DNA of 24,076 bases from Lachnospiraceae bacterium (GCA_028694115.1 JAQUUB010000065.1:1-24076); one strand, 5' to 3'. Counted from the first letter of the stretch, positions 7,653 through 16,672 are shown. A program made the numbers and translations. Notes: a model not told the origin generated them from the sequence alone.

Positions 7653-8924
7653 TTACAATTTACTTGCTGATTCAATAACGGCCGCCAGAGACGATTCTTT
7701 TTCAGCGGATGCATGAAGTAACTCTAACGCCAATTTCATTTTCTTTTCCGGACTTATACAATTATTCTCTGATATTGCCTCCAAGGTCTCACAGATAAAA
7801 ATCCGAAAGCAGCGTGTGATTCGGGCTTGATCTGCTAAGATGCGTAAAATCAATTCACGAACAGATGCTTGCTGACTGCCAAGAGGAGCTCCTACTGTTT
7901 CCCAATTCGTTCCCGTGAACTTCATTACAATTACATTTGTGTATACATCATGATAGGCAATGTACGGATTGTTGTTATTGTCGAGTGCGATGGTTACATC
8001 CGACGCACCGCTCGGTGAGAAACCTTGAATTCCGACAGCTACCCAGTCTGTGCCATTAAATTTCATGACCGTAGTCCGCACTCGGTTTTCATCATCCTGA
8101 AAGGCAACATACGGGACATCATTGTTGTCAAAGGCAATCGTGGTAAAGAGCACCTCTCCCGCTGAGAAACCAAGATTTCCAACTGGAACCCATCCTGTAC
8201 CATCAAACCTCATGACAGTCGCTTTGTAGCCATTTCCGGCATCTTGATAAAAGACATAGGGCGTATCCGTTGAGTTTATTGCAATGGAAATATAATTAAC
8301 GCCGCCTGCTGAAAATCCAGGATTACCAACATTTACCCAGTTCGATCCGTTATACTTCATAACAGTCGCTCTATAATTATAAGCCGTATCCTCATAAACT
8401 ACATACGGTGTATTCAGACTGTCTAATGCAATCGATGTAAATATTGCGGTATTTGCAGAAAATCCAGGACTACCGACGTATACCCAGTTTGTGCCGTTAA
8501 ACCTCATGACGGTTGCTTTGTAATAATAACCGTCACCAGCGTATGCGACATAAGGCAAGTTGTCGGAGTCTATGGCGATTGATGTAAAAGACACTGAATC
8601 TGCCGAAAATCCTGCGTTTCCAACGAATACCCATTCCAAACCAGTATACTTCATTACTGTGGCTTTTCCGTAATTCGCTCCATCGACAAATGCAACATAG
8701 AGGATGTCATTTTCGTCAATGGCCATTGAGATGAAGGTTGCCACACCAGGAGAAAAGCCCGGCTCTCCTACCGCTGACCAATTGACACCATTAAATTTAC
8801 TAACGGTTAATCTGTTTTCATTTCCACCATCCTGATAGGCGATATAGGGGGCGTTACTGGAATCTATCACAATTGACAAGGAATTTGTATCACTTGATGA
8901 AACATTGAAACCATTTGAAGCCAT
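7653..8924 (-). CDS. Seven-bladed beta-propeller protein with helical C-terminal tail
   Basis: 423 residues. Residues about 15-345 consist of seven near-identical repeats of about 47-49 residues, each with a KATVMKFNGTNWVxVG strand pair, PGFSAG, and an IAIDSxNxPYVAY strand pair. The first and last repeats are complementary halves, which is the usual way a propeller ring closes. There is no signal peptide or membrane segment. The last 75 residues are different: helical, starting around SVRELILRILADQ, with two Cys. I do not recognise this tail. Propellers of this kind usually bind partners or glycans; no catalytic residues are apparent. The start is ATG 8924 behind GAAGGGAA. Base composition appears richer in G+C than neighbouring genes, which may point to transfer. 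No function is proposed. Confidence 0.8.
   Translation of the reverse strand: MASNGFNVSSSDTNSLSIVIDSSNAPYIAYQDGGNENRLTVSKFNGVNWSAVGEPGFSPGVATFISMAIDENDILYVAFVDGANYGKATVMKYTGLEWVFVGNAGFSADSVSFTSIAIDSDNLPYVAYAGDGYYYKATVMRFNGTNWVYVGSPGFSANTAIFTSIALDSLNTPYVVYEDTAYNYRATVMKYNGSNWVNVGNPGFSAGGVNYISIAINSTDTPYVFYQDAGNGYKATVMRFDGTGWVPVGNLGFSAGEVLFTTIAFDNNDVPYVAFQDDENRVRTTVMKFNGTDWVAVGIQGFSPSGASDVTIALDNNNNPYIAYHDVYTNVIVMKFTGTNWETVGAPLGSQQASVRELILRILADQARITRCFRIFICETLEAISENNCISPEKKMKLALELLHASAEKESSLAAVIESASKL
7890..8900. repeat. Tandem DNA repeats of about 147 bp coding for propeller blades
   Basis: Within the propeller gene, blocks encoding a motif like ATVMRFNGTNWV followed by GFSAG recur about every 144-147 bases, and the best-matching stretches share runs of identical bases. 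Such repeats can gain or lose units by recombination, so the number of blades may vary between strains. Confidence 0.65.
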
Positions 8925-9037
8925 TTTGCATTCCCTTCCATATTTCTTTATATCATTTATATATTATTATATGAAAATGCTTTCTTGATGCTACTTTACT
9001 TGAGTGTAATGAGCCGTCCTCCAAACAGATTGAGATA

Positions 9038-10897
9038 TTACCTTATAAAATTAAAAACTCCCCAGAATAATAATGTAAGTACCGTAAGAATTGAAATTGT
9101 TGAATAAGTAATTGCTAAGATTTTCTGCATTTTCCTAGTACTCTTTTTATTTGCCCGAATGGATAGGAAGCTACAGATCATAATGAAAATGCCAAGTAAA
9201 TCATTGAAATATAAATTCCACTTTAATGTATAAAAGCGTTGCCATATCGTGATTTTCTCAAAAATAACAAAACTATTAACTATTAAAGCAAGAAACCCTA
9301 TGGTAGTAAGACATGCAAACAACATTGCCTGATCGAAATTCTCTTTACGCATCAGCAATCGAATGAGACGGTATATTTCATAAGGAAGAAAGAATAAATT
9401 TGACAATAAGAATAGGAATAGGATTGCATACGTCAGATATTCCCACACAAAATCCTGAAAAGATACTTTTACATAGTCAATCATATTGGAATATTTGACT
9501 ACCTTCCCGTTTGAAACTGTGAATGCACCTTTTTCTCCCGTCTCAATATCTTGATAAATATAAGGCCTAATCTGAGTGAAAACACTCTCATTCATTTTGA
9601 TTTGTGTATCATTAATCGCCCTTATCTGCAAGGTTCCTGGGAATAGATATATTAATTTTGTGATTCCTCTATGGACCTGTCTGAAATCTCGATACTTCCC
9701 TTCTACGAGTTTGGTATCAGGTAACGATTCTTCTTTCGTATCAAAACTAATATTTTTCTTTTGAACCGTTTGAAACCCAAGTGTCTGGATAGTGTCCATC
9801 GCATATTCGGAAGCCGTATTGGAAAGGATGGCAATTGTATAACCAGTCTCTGGAACAACCGCAAAGAATGAGCAAAAATTTTGTGTTGACCCATTATGCC
9901 AAAATGTCGGATATTCACCAGAATATTGGAAAAATCCATGAGATACTCCTGCTACATCACAGGCACCCTGATAGCTGGTAGAGAAAAGCTTTTTGATTCC
10001 CTCTTTATTTTTAAATAATTTGGGGTGATTTGATTCTTCACATAGAGCGGTTCCGAATTTAGCCAAATCCTCTGCCGTACCATTTGCACTTCCCGCAGGA
10101 TACGCTGGAACGTACGACCATTCAGATTCTGCAAGATTTCCGTCAGAATCGACGGTGTACGCCAGCGATTTGTTTTTTTGTATATTTCCATTATTTACTA
10201 TATCTGGTTTTATTGTTGTATGGGACATACCACACTTTGTAAAAATGTGTTTTTCTACATAATCATCCATAGATTCCGAAGAAATGCATTCTACAAGAAA
10301 TCCTGCAAGAGCAGCTCCATAGTTCGAATAACTGAGTGCAAATCCTGGTTCTGCCACCTGTTGTACTTGATTTTCATAAAGGGCCGTTCTTAAATCTGGG
10401 ATATCATCCTTTTGACTAAAAAGTCCAATCAGATAATCATCAAATCCTGCGGTGTGATTCATTAAATGTAACATGGTGATTGGTTGCTCATACTTCGTAT
10501 TCAGTTTGAAATCCTCAGGTAGATACGTTCTGATATCCTTATTTAAATCAAGCTCCCCGTTCTCTGCAAGCTGCATCGCACTCGTCCAGGTAAATAATTT
10601 CGTAACAGAGCCATATTCAAAAATTGTCGTTGCCGGGTCAATTGGCTTCTTATGTTCGATATCTGCATAGCCATAAGACTTTTTAAATGCAATTTTACCA
10701 TCTTTCATAACAACGATAACTGCACCACCAATCGAATCTTCCGTTGCTGGTTCCAGTGCTTCATCGCAAAGATTTTCAAGTTCTGTTTCACTCATTCCAG
10801 ATGGAGTTTCAAACTCTCTGTTTTGTGCATAAGCGTGCTGTGGAAATGACTGCATACAAAGTGTGATTACCAATAAAAATAGAATCCATTTTTTCAT
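9038..10897 (-). CDS. Secreted, membrane-anchored serine hydrolase (beta-lactamase/PBP4* fold)
   Basis: 619 residues. A signal peptide (MKKWILFLLVITLCMQ, cut near AYA-QN) precedes a class C beta-lactamase-type domain with all three active-site motifs: SVTK (97-100), YSN (190-192) and HNG (334-336, in place of KTG). After a linker domain there are four predicted membrane helices (about 487-507, 523-545, 563-580, 593-615). The catalytic domain therefore lies outside the cell, tethered to the membrane. Members act on peptidoglycan peptides, D-amino-acid esters or antibiotics; the substrate here is unknown. I chose ATG 10897 because it gives a clean signal peptide; the ATG at 10909 and TTG at 10918 are alternatives. 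The gene follows a two-component system, and a repeated hexamer upstream suggests activation by that response regulator. Confidence 0.87.
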   Translation of the reverse strand: MKKWILFLLVITLCMQSFPQHAYAQNREFETPSGMSETELENLCDEALEPATEDSIGGAVIVVMKDGKIAFKKSYGYADIEHKKPIDPATTIFEYGSVTKLFTWTSAMQLAENGELDLNKDIRTYLPEDFKLNTKYEQPITMLHLMNHTAGFDDYLIGLFSQKDDIPDLRTALYENQVQQVAEPGFALSYSNYGAALAGFLVECISSESMDDYVEKHIFTKCGMSHTTIKPDIVNNGNIQKNKSLAYTVDSDGNLAESEWSYVPAYPAGSANGTAEDLAKFGTALCEESNHPKLFKNKEGIKKLFSTSYQGACDVAGVSHGFFQYSGEYPTFWHNGSTQNFCSFFAVVPETGYTIAILSNTASEYAMDTIQTLGFQTVQKKNISFDTKEESLPDTKLVEGKYRDFRQVHRGITKLIYLFPGTLQIRAINDTQIKMNESVFTQIRPYIYQDIETGEKGAFTVSNGKVVKYSNMIDYVKVSFQDFVWEYLTYAILFLFLLSNLFFLPYEIYRLIRLLMRKENFDQAMLFACLTTIGFLALIVNSFVIFEKITIWQRFYTLKWNLYFNDLLGIFIMICSFLSIRANKKSTRKMQKILAITYSTISILTVLTLLFWGVFNFIR

Positions 10898-10943
10898 TAT
10901 ATATTCCATGCCTTTCAATGTTTAATAGTTATAAGCTCCCTTT

Positions 10944-10998
10944 ATCATAAGGGATTAACACTAAAATGGCCTTACAGGAATCTTAAATTCACCTTAAA
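10944..10998 (-). promoter_or_regulatory. Response-regulator box and -10 upstream of the serine hydrolase
   Basis: Reading the minus strand, TTTAAG (10993-10998), five bases, TTTAAG (10982-10987), five bases, TGTAAG (10971-10976): three hexamers at exact 11-bp spacing, the layout used by OmpR/PhoB-type regulators. A -10 TATGAT (10944-10949) follows 21 bases later, and the expected -35 position holds AGGCCA, a poor match. That is typical of an activator-dependent promoter. The adjacent response regulator is the likely binder (inference). Confidence 0.6.
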
Positions 10999-11034
10999 TC
11001 AATTCATTACTCGATTCATTCGTAAGAGGAACGT

Positions 11035-12459
11035 CTATCTTGGAAATGAAATAACAAATTGGCATCCCTTATTAGGCTGTGTCATCAGTGAAATGGTGCC
11101 ATTATGTAATTCCACAATTTTTTTAACAATAGCAAGTCCCAATCCACTACCACCAGTCTGGGAGTTTCGAACCTTTTCATCCACTCTTTGAAAGGGCATA
11201 AAAATATCTTTTGCAGCTTCTGGATCAATGCCGATTCCGTTGTCAGATATCGTTAATAATACGTTGCTGTCTGTGGTCTCTACCGAAATCGAAATCTGTA
11301 TACCGTCCTGATTGTATTTCACTGCATTGTCATAGAGATTATTTAATAACCGATCCATTTGTATTCGATCAAAATTCAGGAAAATTTCCTGATTGGGAAC
11401 CGATAATTCATATTCAAAATGATGTTCTTCAAAAATAGGAATAAAATTGATTAAATTTTCTCTTAGGAATTCGCACAAATCAGTTTTTTCCAGTTGTAAT
11501 ATAAAATCCGTACTCTCCAGTTTGGAATATAAAAAGAGACTCGATATGAGCTGATTGGCACGCAGGCTGTTACTATAAATAATCTGAAGATAATTTTTTT
11601 GCATTTCTATCGATATGTCCATAGAAGCATCCATCTGTTTTAATAAAATTTCGGCATACCCTTGAATACTTGCAAGTGGATTTTTTAGATCATGCGAGAT
11701 ATCTCTGATTAAACGATTTCTATTTTCCTGTAGCTTGAAACGTTCCTGTTTCTGCTCTTGCAATTTCTCTGACAACTGCTCAAATCCTGATTGTAATTCA
11801 TGAAATTCTTTAATTTTAATAGGTTCTAAAGCAGTTAATGGAGGAGTTTCATTTTCCATATCCTTCATGGAAGCTTTGATTGTTCGAATCGGTCGTAAAA
11901 ATATTTTCGACGTATGCTTTGAATAGATAATCGCTCCAAGTACCAAAATGAAAATGTAAATCAGTAAAATAACTGTCATGATATTCGCAACAGAAACATA
12001 ATCAACCGAATCTGTATTGGATCCAATATCTATTTTGAAATAAAAAGGAGTGGGAAATTCGACGACTACAAAGAACCCACCTTTCTCATGATATGCAATG
12101 GAATAACAGATACCATTCGGATGTGTTGGTACCTTTTGTAAAAAATCAGTCCACTCAGATTTCGTAAATTGTTTCGTATTAAGACTATTCTGACCGCCAA
12201 GCGGAATCACTGTCAAATCATCTTTGACAACCTCTACCCCACCATGATTGTCAATGATTTCACGAATATCCATTTTATTATAATCATCACACATGATACG
12301 TTCCGCAGTATAACGACTTGATACTAATTGGTTTGCTAATAATCCTGACACCAATGTCATTAATAGGTAGGGAATGATAATTAGCAAGATGGCAATTACA
12401 ATAATAAAAATATAATTATTCCATAAAAATGTAACTATTTTCTTTTCCTTTTTAACCAT
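11035..12459 (-). CDS. Two-component sensor histidine kinase
   Basis: 474 residues from ATG 12459 (the ATG at 12465 is too close to the AGGA ribosome binding site). In the numbering from 12465, a first membrane helix (about 15-40), an outside sensor domain of about 110 residues, a second helix (about 157-181) and a HAMP linker are followed by the HisKA box RDISHDLKNPL with phospho-accepting His258. The HATPase domain has the N-box LYDNAVKY, G1 DNGIG (408-412) and G2 GGSGLGL (438-444). All motifs are intact. It lies 9 bases after the response regulator gene and so is cotranscribed with it. The extracellular domain is not recognised, so the signal is unknown; the neighbouring cell-wall-type hydrolase suggests envelope or antibiotic stress. 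Confidence 0.93.
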   Translation of the reverse strand: MVKKEKKIVTFLWNNYIFIIVIAILLIIIPYLLMTLVSGLLANQLVSSRYTAERIMCDDYNKMDIREIIDNHGGVEVVKDDLTVIPLGGQNSLNTKQFTKSEWTDFLQKVPTHPNGICYSIAYHEKGGFFVVVEFPTPFYFKIDIGSNTDSVDYVSVANIMTVILLIYIFILVLGAIIYSKHTSKIFLRPIRTIKASMKDMENETPPLTALEPIKIKEFHELQSGFEQLSEKLQEQKQERFKLQENRNRLIRDISHDLKNPLASIQGYAEILLKQMDASMDISIEMQKNYLQIIYSNSLRANQLISSLFLYSKLESTDFILQLEKTDLCEFLRENLINFIPIFEEHHFEYELSVPNQEIFLNFDRIQMDRLLNNLYDNAVKYNQDGIQISISVETTDSNVLLTISDNGIGIDPEAAKDIFMPFQRVDEKVRNSQTGGSGLGLAIVKKIVELHNGTISLMTQPNKGCQFVISFPR

Positions 12460-12468
12460 TCTCATTTC

Positions 12469-13167
12469 CTATTCTGTTTCTGCTGGTGCAAGAAACTTAT
12501 ATCCTATCCCTCGAAAGGTAACTAGATATTTGGGGTTTTTAGGATTCTCTTCTATTTTATTTCTAAGATGCGAGATCGTTACCATAATGGTATTGTCATC
12601 ATATAGATATTCTTCCTGCCAAACAGCCTGATAGATTTGCTTTTTTGTTACGATTCTACCTATATTTTCAAAAAAGTAGCTGATTAGAAGATATTCTTTT
12701 GCATTTAATTCGATTAAAGCTCCATTTTTATGAAGGCAGCCTTTTCCTTTATCTAACTCTAATTCCGCACAGATTATTTTTTCATTTGGATGATTTTTTA
12801 AATGACTCTTTTCTAGATGTCGTACCTGAATTGCTACACGGGCAGTTAATTCCGCCAGATTAAAAGGTTTGGTCAGATAATCATCTGCTCCCTGGGTGAG
12901 TCCTGATATCTTGTCGATGTCATCTCCTCTTGCCGTCACAAAAATAACAGGCATCTGGCTCACCTCCCTGATTTTTTTTAATAACGTATATCCATCAAAA
13001 ACAGGCATCATAACATCAAGAAGTGCGAGATCTATTTCCTGATTCTGAAATAAATCCCACGCCTCATAGCCGTTATGTGCCTGTAGAATCTGGTACCCTT
13101 CTAATTGTAATTGTGTTGAGATTAATTGTAAAATATCGTCTTCATCTTCTGCAACCAGAATTGTCAT
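12469..13167 (-). CDS. OmpR/PhoB-family response regulator
   Basis: 232 residues. The receiver domain has the acidic pair E7/D8, phospho-accepting D51 (LLDVMMP), T78 and K100. The C-terminal winged helix ends with the usual TFRGIGYKF. The start is ATG 13167 behind GGAGAA; a longer frame running into the racemase gene is not needed. The partner is the kinase gene directly downstream. The probable target is the serine hydrolase promoter, which has three TTTAAG-like hexamers at 11-bp spacing. Only 52 bases separate it from the racemase gene and I see no terminator there, so some read-through from the aminotransferase-racemase unit is possible. Confidence 0.93.
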   Translation of the reverse strand: MTILVAEDEDDILQLISTQLQLEGYQILQAHNGYEAWDLFQNQEIDLALLDVMMPVFDGYTLLKKIREVSQMPVIFVTARGDDIDKISGLTQGADDYLTKPFNLAELTARVAIQVRHLEKSHLKNHPNEKIICAELELDKGKGCLHKNGALIELNAKEYLLISYFFENIGRIVTKKQIYQAVWQEEYLYDDNTIMVTISHLRNKIEENPKNPKYLVTFRGIGYKFLAPAETE

Positions 13168-13219
13168 AATGTTCTCCATTCTTTCGCACAACCTGCAGAC
13201 TTTAGACTTATCTTTTTTA

Positions 13220-13912
13220 TCAGTCTTCAAGAGCAAGAAGTACCGCCTTCTCTGCATGAATAAGAGTGGTATCAAAGACCGGGAGCTCCGAACGATCCTG
13301 TTGGATCAGTAACCCAATTTCGGTACATCCAAGAACCACTCCCTCTGCCCCTCGATCACTCATTTCTTTTATAATTTCAAGCAACTGATTTCTAGAATCC
13401 TCCGATTGAATTCCCAAACAAAGTTCATCAAAAATAATATGATTAATCAGCTCGATTTTATCATCATCAGGGATACAAACATCAATACCTGACTCAATGA
13501 TTTTTTCCTTGTAAAAATCCTCTGTCATGGTATATTTGGTACCTAATAGGAGAACCTTTTTCATATTTTTCTTATGAAGCTCCAAAGCAGTTGCCTCAGC
13601 AATATGTATGATTGGAATCGTAATCTGCGCTTGGATTTGTGGTGCTACCTTATGCATGGTATTGGTACATATAAGAATAAAATCTGCTCCGGCAGTTTCT
13701 AAACTCTTTGCTGCATGGATTAAAATTTCAGCACCTTTTTTCCAGTCGCCTGCGGACTGGCATTCTTCTATTTCTTGGAAATCTACACTATATAATAGCA
13801 CCTTTGCAGAATGAAATCCACCCAATCTCTCTTTGATCTTTTCATTTACCACCTGATAATAAGTAATCGTACTTTCAAAACTCATTCCACCTATCAAACC
13901 AATTGTTTTCAT
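13220..13912 (-). CDS. Aspartate/glutamate-racemase family enzyme
   Basis: 230 residues of the cofactor-independent Asp/Glu/hydantoin racemase superfamily. It begins with KTIGLIGGMSFEST and has both catalytic cysteines, C82 in ICTNTMH and C196 in LGCTEIG, with the usual spacing between half-domains. It should interconvert L- and D-forms of an amino acid, by family most likely aspartate or a broad set. The start codon overlaps the aminotransferase stop (ATGA), with GGAGAA just upstream, so the two are translationally coupled. The pair suggests a small D-amino-acid or amino-acid-scavenging pathway under the divergent MocR-type regulator; the substrate is not readable from sequence. Confidence 0.88.
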   Translation of the reverse strand: MKTIGLIGGMSFESTITYYQVVNEKIKERLGGFHSAKVLLYSVDFQEIEECQSAGDWKKGAEILIHAAKSLETAGADFILICTNTMHKVAPQIQAQITIPIIHIAEATALELHKKNMKKVLLLGTKYTMTEDFYKEKIIESGIDVCIPDDDKIELINHIIFDELCLGIQSEDSRNQLLEIIKEMSDRGAEGVVLGCTEIGLLIQQDRSELPVFDTTLIHAEKAVLLALED

Positions 13913-15102
13913 CTATTTCCATTCTCCTTCTTTAATAAGTTCGCTAAACGCCTGATTCCTTCCACAATCGTTTCTTCTGTGGAATTCGTAAAGTTTAAAC
14001 GCATGGTGTTTGCATTTCGGTTGTCCGTATAGAATGGCATTCCTGGAACAAACGCAACATTTTCTTTGATTGCCTTTTCATACAGAGTTAATGTGGATTC
14101 ACAATCCGGCACCGTTACCCAGACAAACATTCCTCCGGTAGGTTTTGTAAAAGATATATTTTTAGGAAAGTAAGTTTCCATTGCCTGAACCATCGTTTCA
14201 CACTGTGATTGATAGAGTCTTCTTATTTTCCTTATGTGTGCATCCAAATCATGATGCATTAAATAATCCCAAATTACATATTGGCAAAAGATATTGGAAT
14301 GCAGATCGGATGCTTCTTTTGCCGTATTCATGCGTTGTCTTATGTCAGGGTTTTTGATAACCATATATCCTAAACGCATCCCAGGAGTCACAATTTTTGA
14401 AAAGCTGCCAAGAAGAATACTGTTTTCCATATTATCCTTGCCTATATATCCTTGTGGATTCCCATCAAAACACAATTCTCCATATGGATTATCTTCTACT
14501 AACAAACAATGATATTTTTTTAATAATTCCAAAACTTTTTCACGTATCTCCATGGAATAAGTTAATCCAGAAGGATTTTGGTAATTAGGAATTAAATAAG
14601 CAAATTTAATGTGTTCTTTTTGTAATGATTTTTCCAACTCTTCTAAATCAATTCCATCTTCTGAAAGAGGAATGGGAACAAACTCGGGTAAATACTGTGA
14701 AAAAGTTTGAATTGCACCTAGATAACTAGGATCTTCCATAATCACCCTGTCACCAGAATTAATAAATACTTTCCCCACTAAATCGATTGCTTGCTGTGCA
14801 CCTGTTGTAATAATAATATCATCTGCCAAACAATCCATCTGATATATTTTCTTAAGGCGATCTGCAATAAATTCTCTCAATTGGAGTAATCCATTGGTAG
14901 GGGCATATTGGAATAGCTTACTTCCATATTCAGATATTACACGCATTGAAGATTCCTTTAAGGCATCTTGTGGAAATGAGACCGGATTTGGTAATCCTCC
15001 TGCAAAAGAGATTACCTCTTCATTTTCGGTGGCCTTTAACATTGCTCTGATAAAGGAAGGTGCAGTATTTAAACTGCTCTGTGAAAATAATTGTTCTTCC
15101 AT
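13909..15102 (-). CDS. PLP-dependent aminotransferase (class I/II, 2-aminoadipate-transaminase-like)
   Basis: 397 residues from ATG 15102; the TTG at 15114 touches the AAAGGG ribosome binding site and cannot be used with it. Fold type I aminotransferase: substrate-binding FAGGLPNP near the N-terminus, IPNYQNPSG with N176, VEDNPYG with D204, and the PLP-binding Lys236 in GSFSKIVTPGMRLGY. The subgroup is that of LysN-like enzymes and of the C-terminal halves of MocR regulators. It transfers an amino group between an unidentified amino acid and a 2-oxo acid. It is coupled to the racemase by a 4-base overlap and diverges from a MocR-type regulator gene. Confidence 0.9.
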   Translation of the reverse strand: MEEQLFSQSSLNTAPSFIRAMLKATENEEVISFAGGLPNPVSFPQDALKESSMRVISEYGSKLFQYAPTNGLLQLREFIADRLKKIYQMDCLADDIIITTGAQQAIDLVGKVFINSGDRVIMEDPSYLGAIQTFSQYLPEFVPIPLSEDGIDLEELEKSLQKEHIKFAYLIPNYQNPSGLTYSMEIREKVLELLKKYHCLLVEDNPYGELCFDGNPQGYIGKDNMENSILLGSFSKIVTPGMRLGYMVIKNPDIRQRMNTAKEASDLHSNIFCQYVIWDYLMHHDLDAHIRKIRRLYQSQCETMVQAMETYFPKNISFTKPTGGMFVWVTVPDCESTLTLYEKAIKENVAFVPGMPFYTDNRNANTMRLNFTNSTEETIVEGIRRLANLLKKENGNR

Positions 15103-15120
15103 AAGAATAATCAACCCTTT

Positions 15121-15199
15121 CTTAATTCGTTTTTACGAATGTTTCAAATTTTACTTAGTTTATCATTGCTTTTTCCTCCATACAATATTAAAATTGTAT
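15121..15199. promoter_or_regulatory. Divergent control region between aminotransferase and MocR-type regulator
   Basis: For the + strand, TTGCTT (15166-15171), 17 bases, TAAAAT (15189-15194). A perfect 7-bp inverted repeat ATACAAT/ATTGTAT (15180-15186, 15193-15199) covers that -10. On the minus strand TTGTAT (15181-15186) is 17 bases from TAAACT, a possible promoter for the aminotransferase. A second repeat ATTCG/CGAAT lies at 15125-15140. Binding of the regulator at the first repeat would affect both directions. Confidence 0.55.
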
Positions 15200-15260
15200 G
15201 CAAGACAATTTGACAATGGAAAACGAAATAAAAACGAAAATAAGAAATGAGGAAAAACAG

Positions 15261-16643
15261 ATGCCTGTAAATTCTTTTGATGATTATCCAATGAGTTGGA
15301 AACCAATCTTAAAAAATGAAAAAAATCCAATTTATATAGAGCTTGCAAATAATCTAGAGGAGGATATCCGAAAGGGCATTCTAACTCCTGGTACAAAACT
15401 ACCACCTCAAAGAGAGTTGGCCGATTACCTGGATATTAATTTAAGCACTGTGACACGTGCCTTTAAGATATGTGAACAGCGAGGACTGCTATGCAGTGCT
15501 GTTGGAAAGGGAACCTTTGTATCCTCTGATGCTGCCTCTAATTCTGTGATCATGTTAAACAGAAAAGATAAAAATGTAATTGAAATGGGGGCTATTCTGC
15601 CTAATTCAGAAATCAATAAACTATCTGCACAATGTTTAATGGATATGACGACGGAACCAGATTTTTATAAACTCCTTCAATATGGAGTCATTGAGTATGA
15701 TGATTTACAAATAAAAGCGGCCAAGATGTGGTTACAGTATTCACACCTATCTACGACCAAAGAAAATATATTGTTCAGCACGGGTAGCCAGAACGGAATA
15801 TTTGCAACACTTTGTGCTCTTTTTAAGCATGGTGACCGGATTGGTACCATGCCTACCACATACCCTGGATTAAAAATTGCTGCTAAAATCCTTGGAATCC
15901 AGTTAATCCCTTTATCAATGAAAGATGGTAAAATCACAAAAGAAGTGCTCCGATATGCATACAAAAATCATAATATAAAGGGACTTTATTTCATACCAGA
16001 TTTTAATAATCCTACTTCCGAGATACTCGATACGAAAACCCGTAAAATGATTGCTGATTTCTGTGAAGAAAATGCTCTTCCTATCATCGAAGATGGTATT
16101 TATACCTTATATAGGAAAGATCCACTCCCATCAATTGCATCCTTCACAAAGAATCAGGGGATTTTTATATCAAGTGTCTCAAAAGCATTAACTCCTGGAC
16201 TGCGTTTAGCAGTCCTTCATACCCCGGTATCCTACAATCAGGCAATAAAGGAAAGCCTTTATGCGATGCAGATCACCCCTCCGGCATTATTATTACAGCT
16301 ATTCACAAGACTCGTTATTTCAAAGCGTTTTGAGGAAATTAGGCGGCTTAGAATGAAAGATGTTTTAATCAGAAATCAAATATTTGATGAAATTATGGTT
16401 GATCAGATTACGTGTGGCAACCAATACAGTCCGATTCGTTGGCTAACACTTCCTGATCACTATACCTCCGACGAATTTGAAAAAATAGCCTTGTCAGAAA
16501 ATATTCAAATCTATGGTGCCGGACGGTTCACGGTAGGCACAAGTGTAATTCCTAATGCAATTCGTATCTCTTTGCTATCCGCACAACCCATAGAACTTTA
16601 TCGGGCTGGGTTAAAAAAGCTCCATACCCTGATAACAAAATAG
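15261..16643 (+). CDS. MocR-type transcriptional regulator (GntR winged helix plus aminotransferase domain)
   Basis: 460 residues. Residues about 20-90 form a GntR-type winged helix (TKLPPQRELADYLDINLSTV, then GKGTFV). The remainder is an aminotransferase-like domain with STGSQNGI, FNNPTS (N250), IIEDGIY (D278) and PLP-binding Lys308 in SVSKALTPGLRLAV. Proteins of this type, such as PdxR and GabR, bind DNA and sense an amino acid or PLP adduct. The start is ATG 15261, eight bases after GAGG; an upstream in-frame ATG at 15198 lies in the promoter palindrome and lacks a ribosome binding site. It very probably controls the divergent aminotransferase-racemase genes and itself. Confidence 0.92.
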   Translation: MPVNSFDDYPMSWKPILKNEKNPIYIELANNLEEDIRKGILTPGTKLPPQRELADYLDINLSTVTRAFKICEQRGLLCSAVGKGTFVSSDAASNSVIMLNRKDKNVIEMGAILPNSEINKLSAQCLMDMTTEPDFYKLLQYGVIEYDDLQIKAAKMWLQYSHLSTTKENILFSTGSQNGIFATLCALFKHGDRIGTMPTTYPGLKIAAKILGIQLIPLSMKDGKITKEVLRYAYKNHNIKGLYFIPDFNNPTSEILDTKTRKMIADFCEENALPIIEDGIYTLYRKDPLPSIASFTKNQGIFISSVSKALTPGLRLAVLHTPVSYNQAIKESLYAMQITPPALLLQLFTRLVISKRFEEIRRLRMKDVLIRNQIFDEIMVDQITCGNQYSPIRWLTLPDHYTSDEFEKIALSENIQIYGAGRFTVGTSVIPNAIRISLLSAQPIELYRAGLKKLHTLITK

Positions 16644-16648
16644 GTACA

Positions 16649-16672
16649 GAGCTGAAATAGCTATTTCAGTTC
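16649..16672. terminator. Palindrome between convergent genes (possible bidirectional terminator)
   Basis: CTGAAATAGCTATTTCAG (16652-16669) is a perfect palindrome and extends by three more pairs, one of them G-T. It lies between the ends of the MocR-type gene and the LysM gene and covers the latter's stop codon. There is no T-run on either side, so termination is uncertain. Confidence 0.4.

Noticed and set aside
8940..8990. CATATAATA before the propeller gene resembling a SigK/SigE -10 element
   Set aside because: No matching -35 element at the right distance; the region is simply AT-rich. Sporulation control remains untested.
9576..10849. Several open frames of 60-80 codons on both strands across the serine hydrolase gene
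   Set aside because: They lie in other frames of a well-supported gene, lack ribosome binding sites and encode no recognisable domain.
14894..15250. 118-codon frame on the + strand over the start of the aminotransferase gene
   Set aside because: It is antisense to conserved aminotransferase codons and crosses the divergent promoter region.
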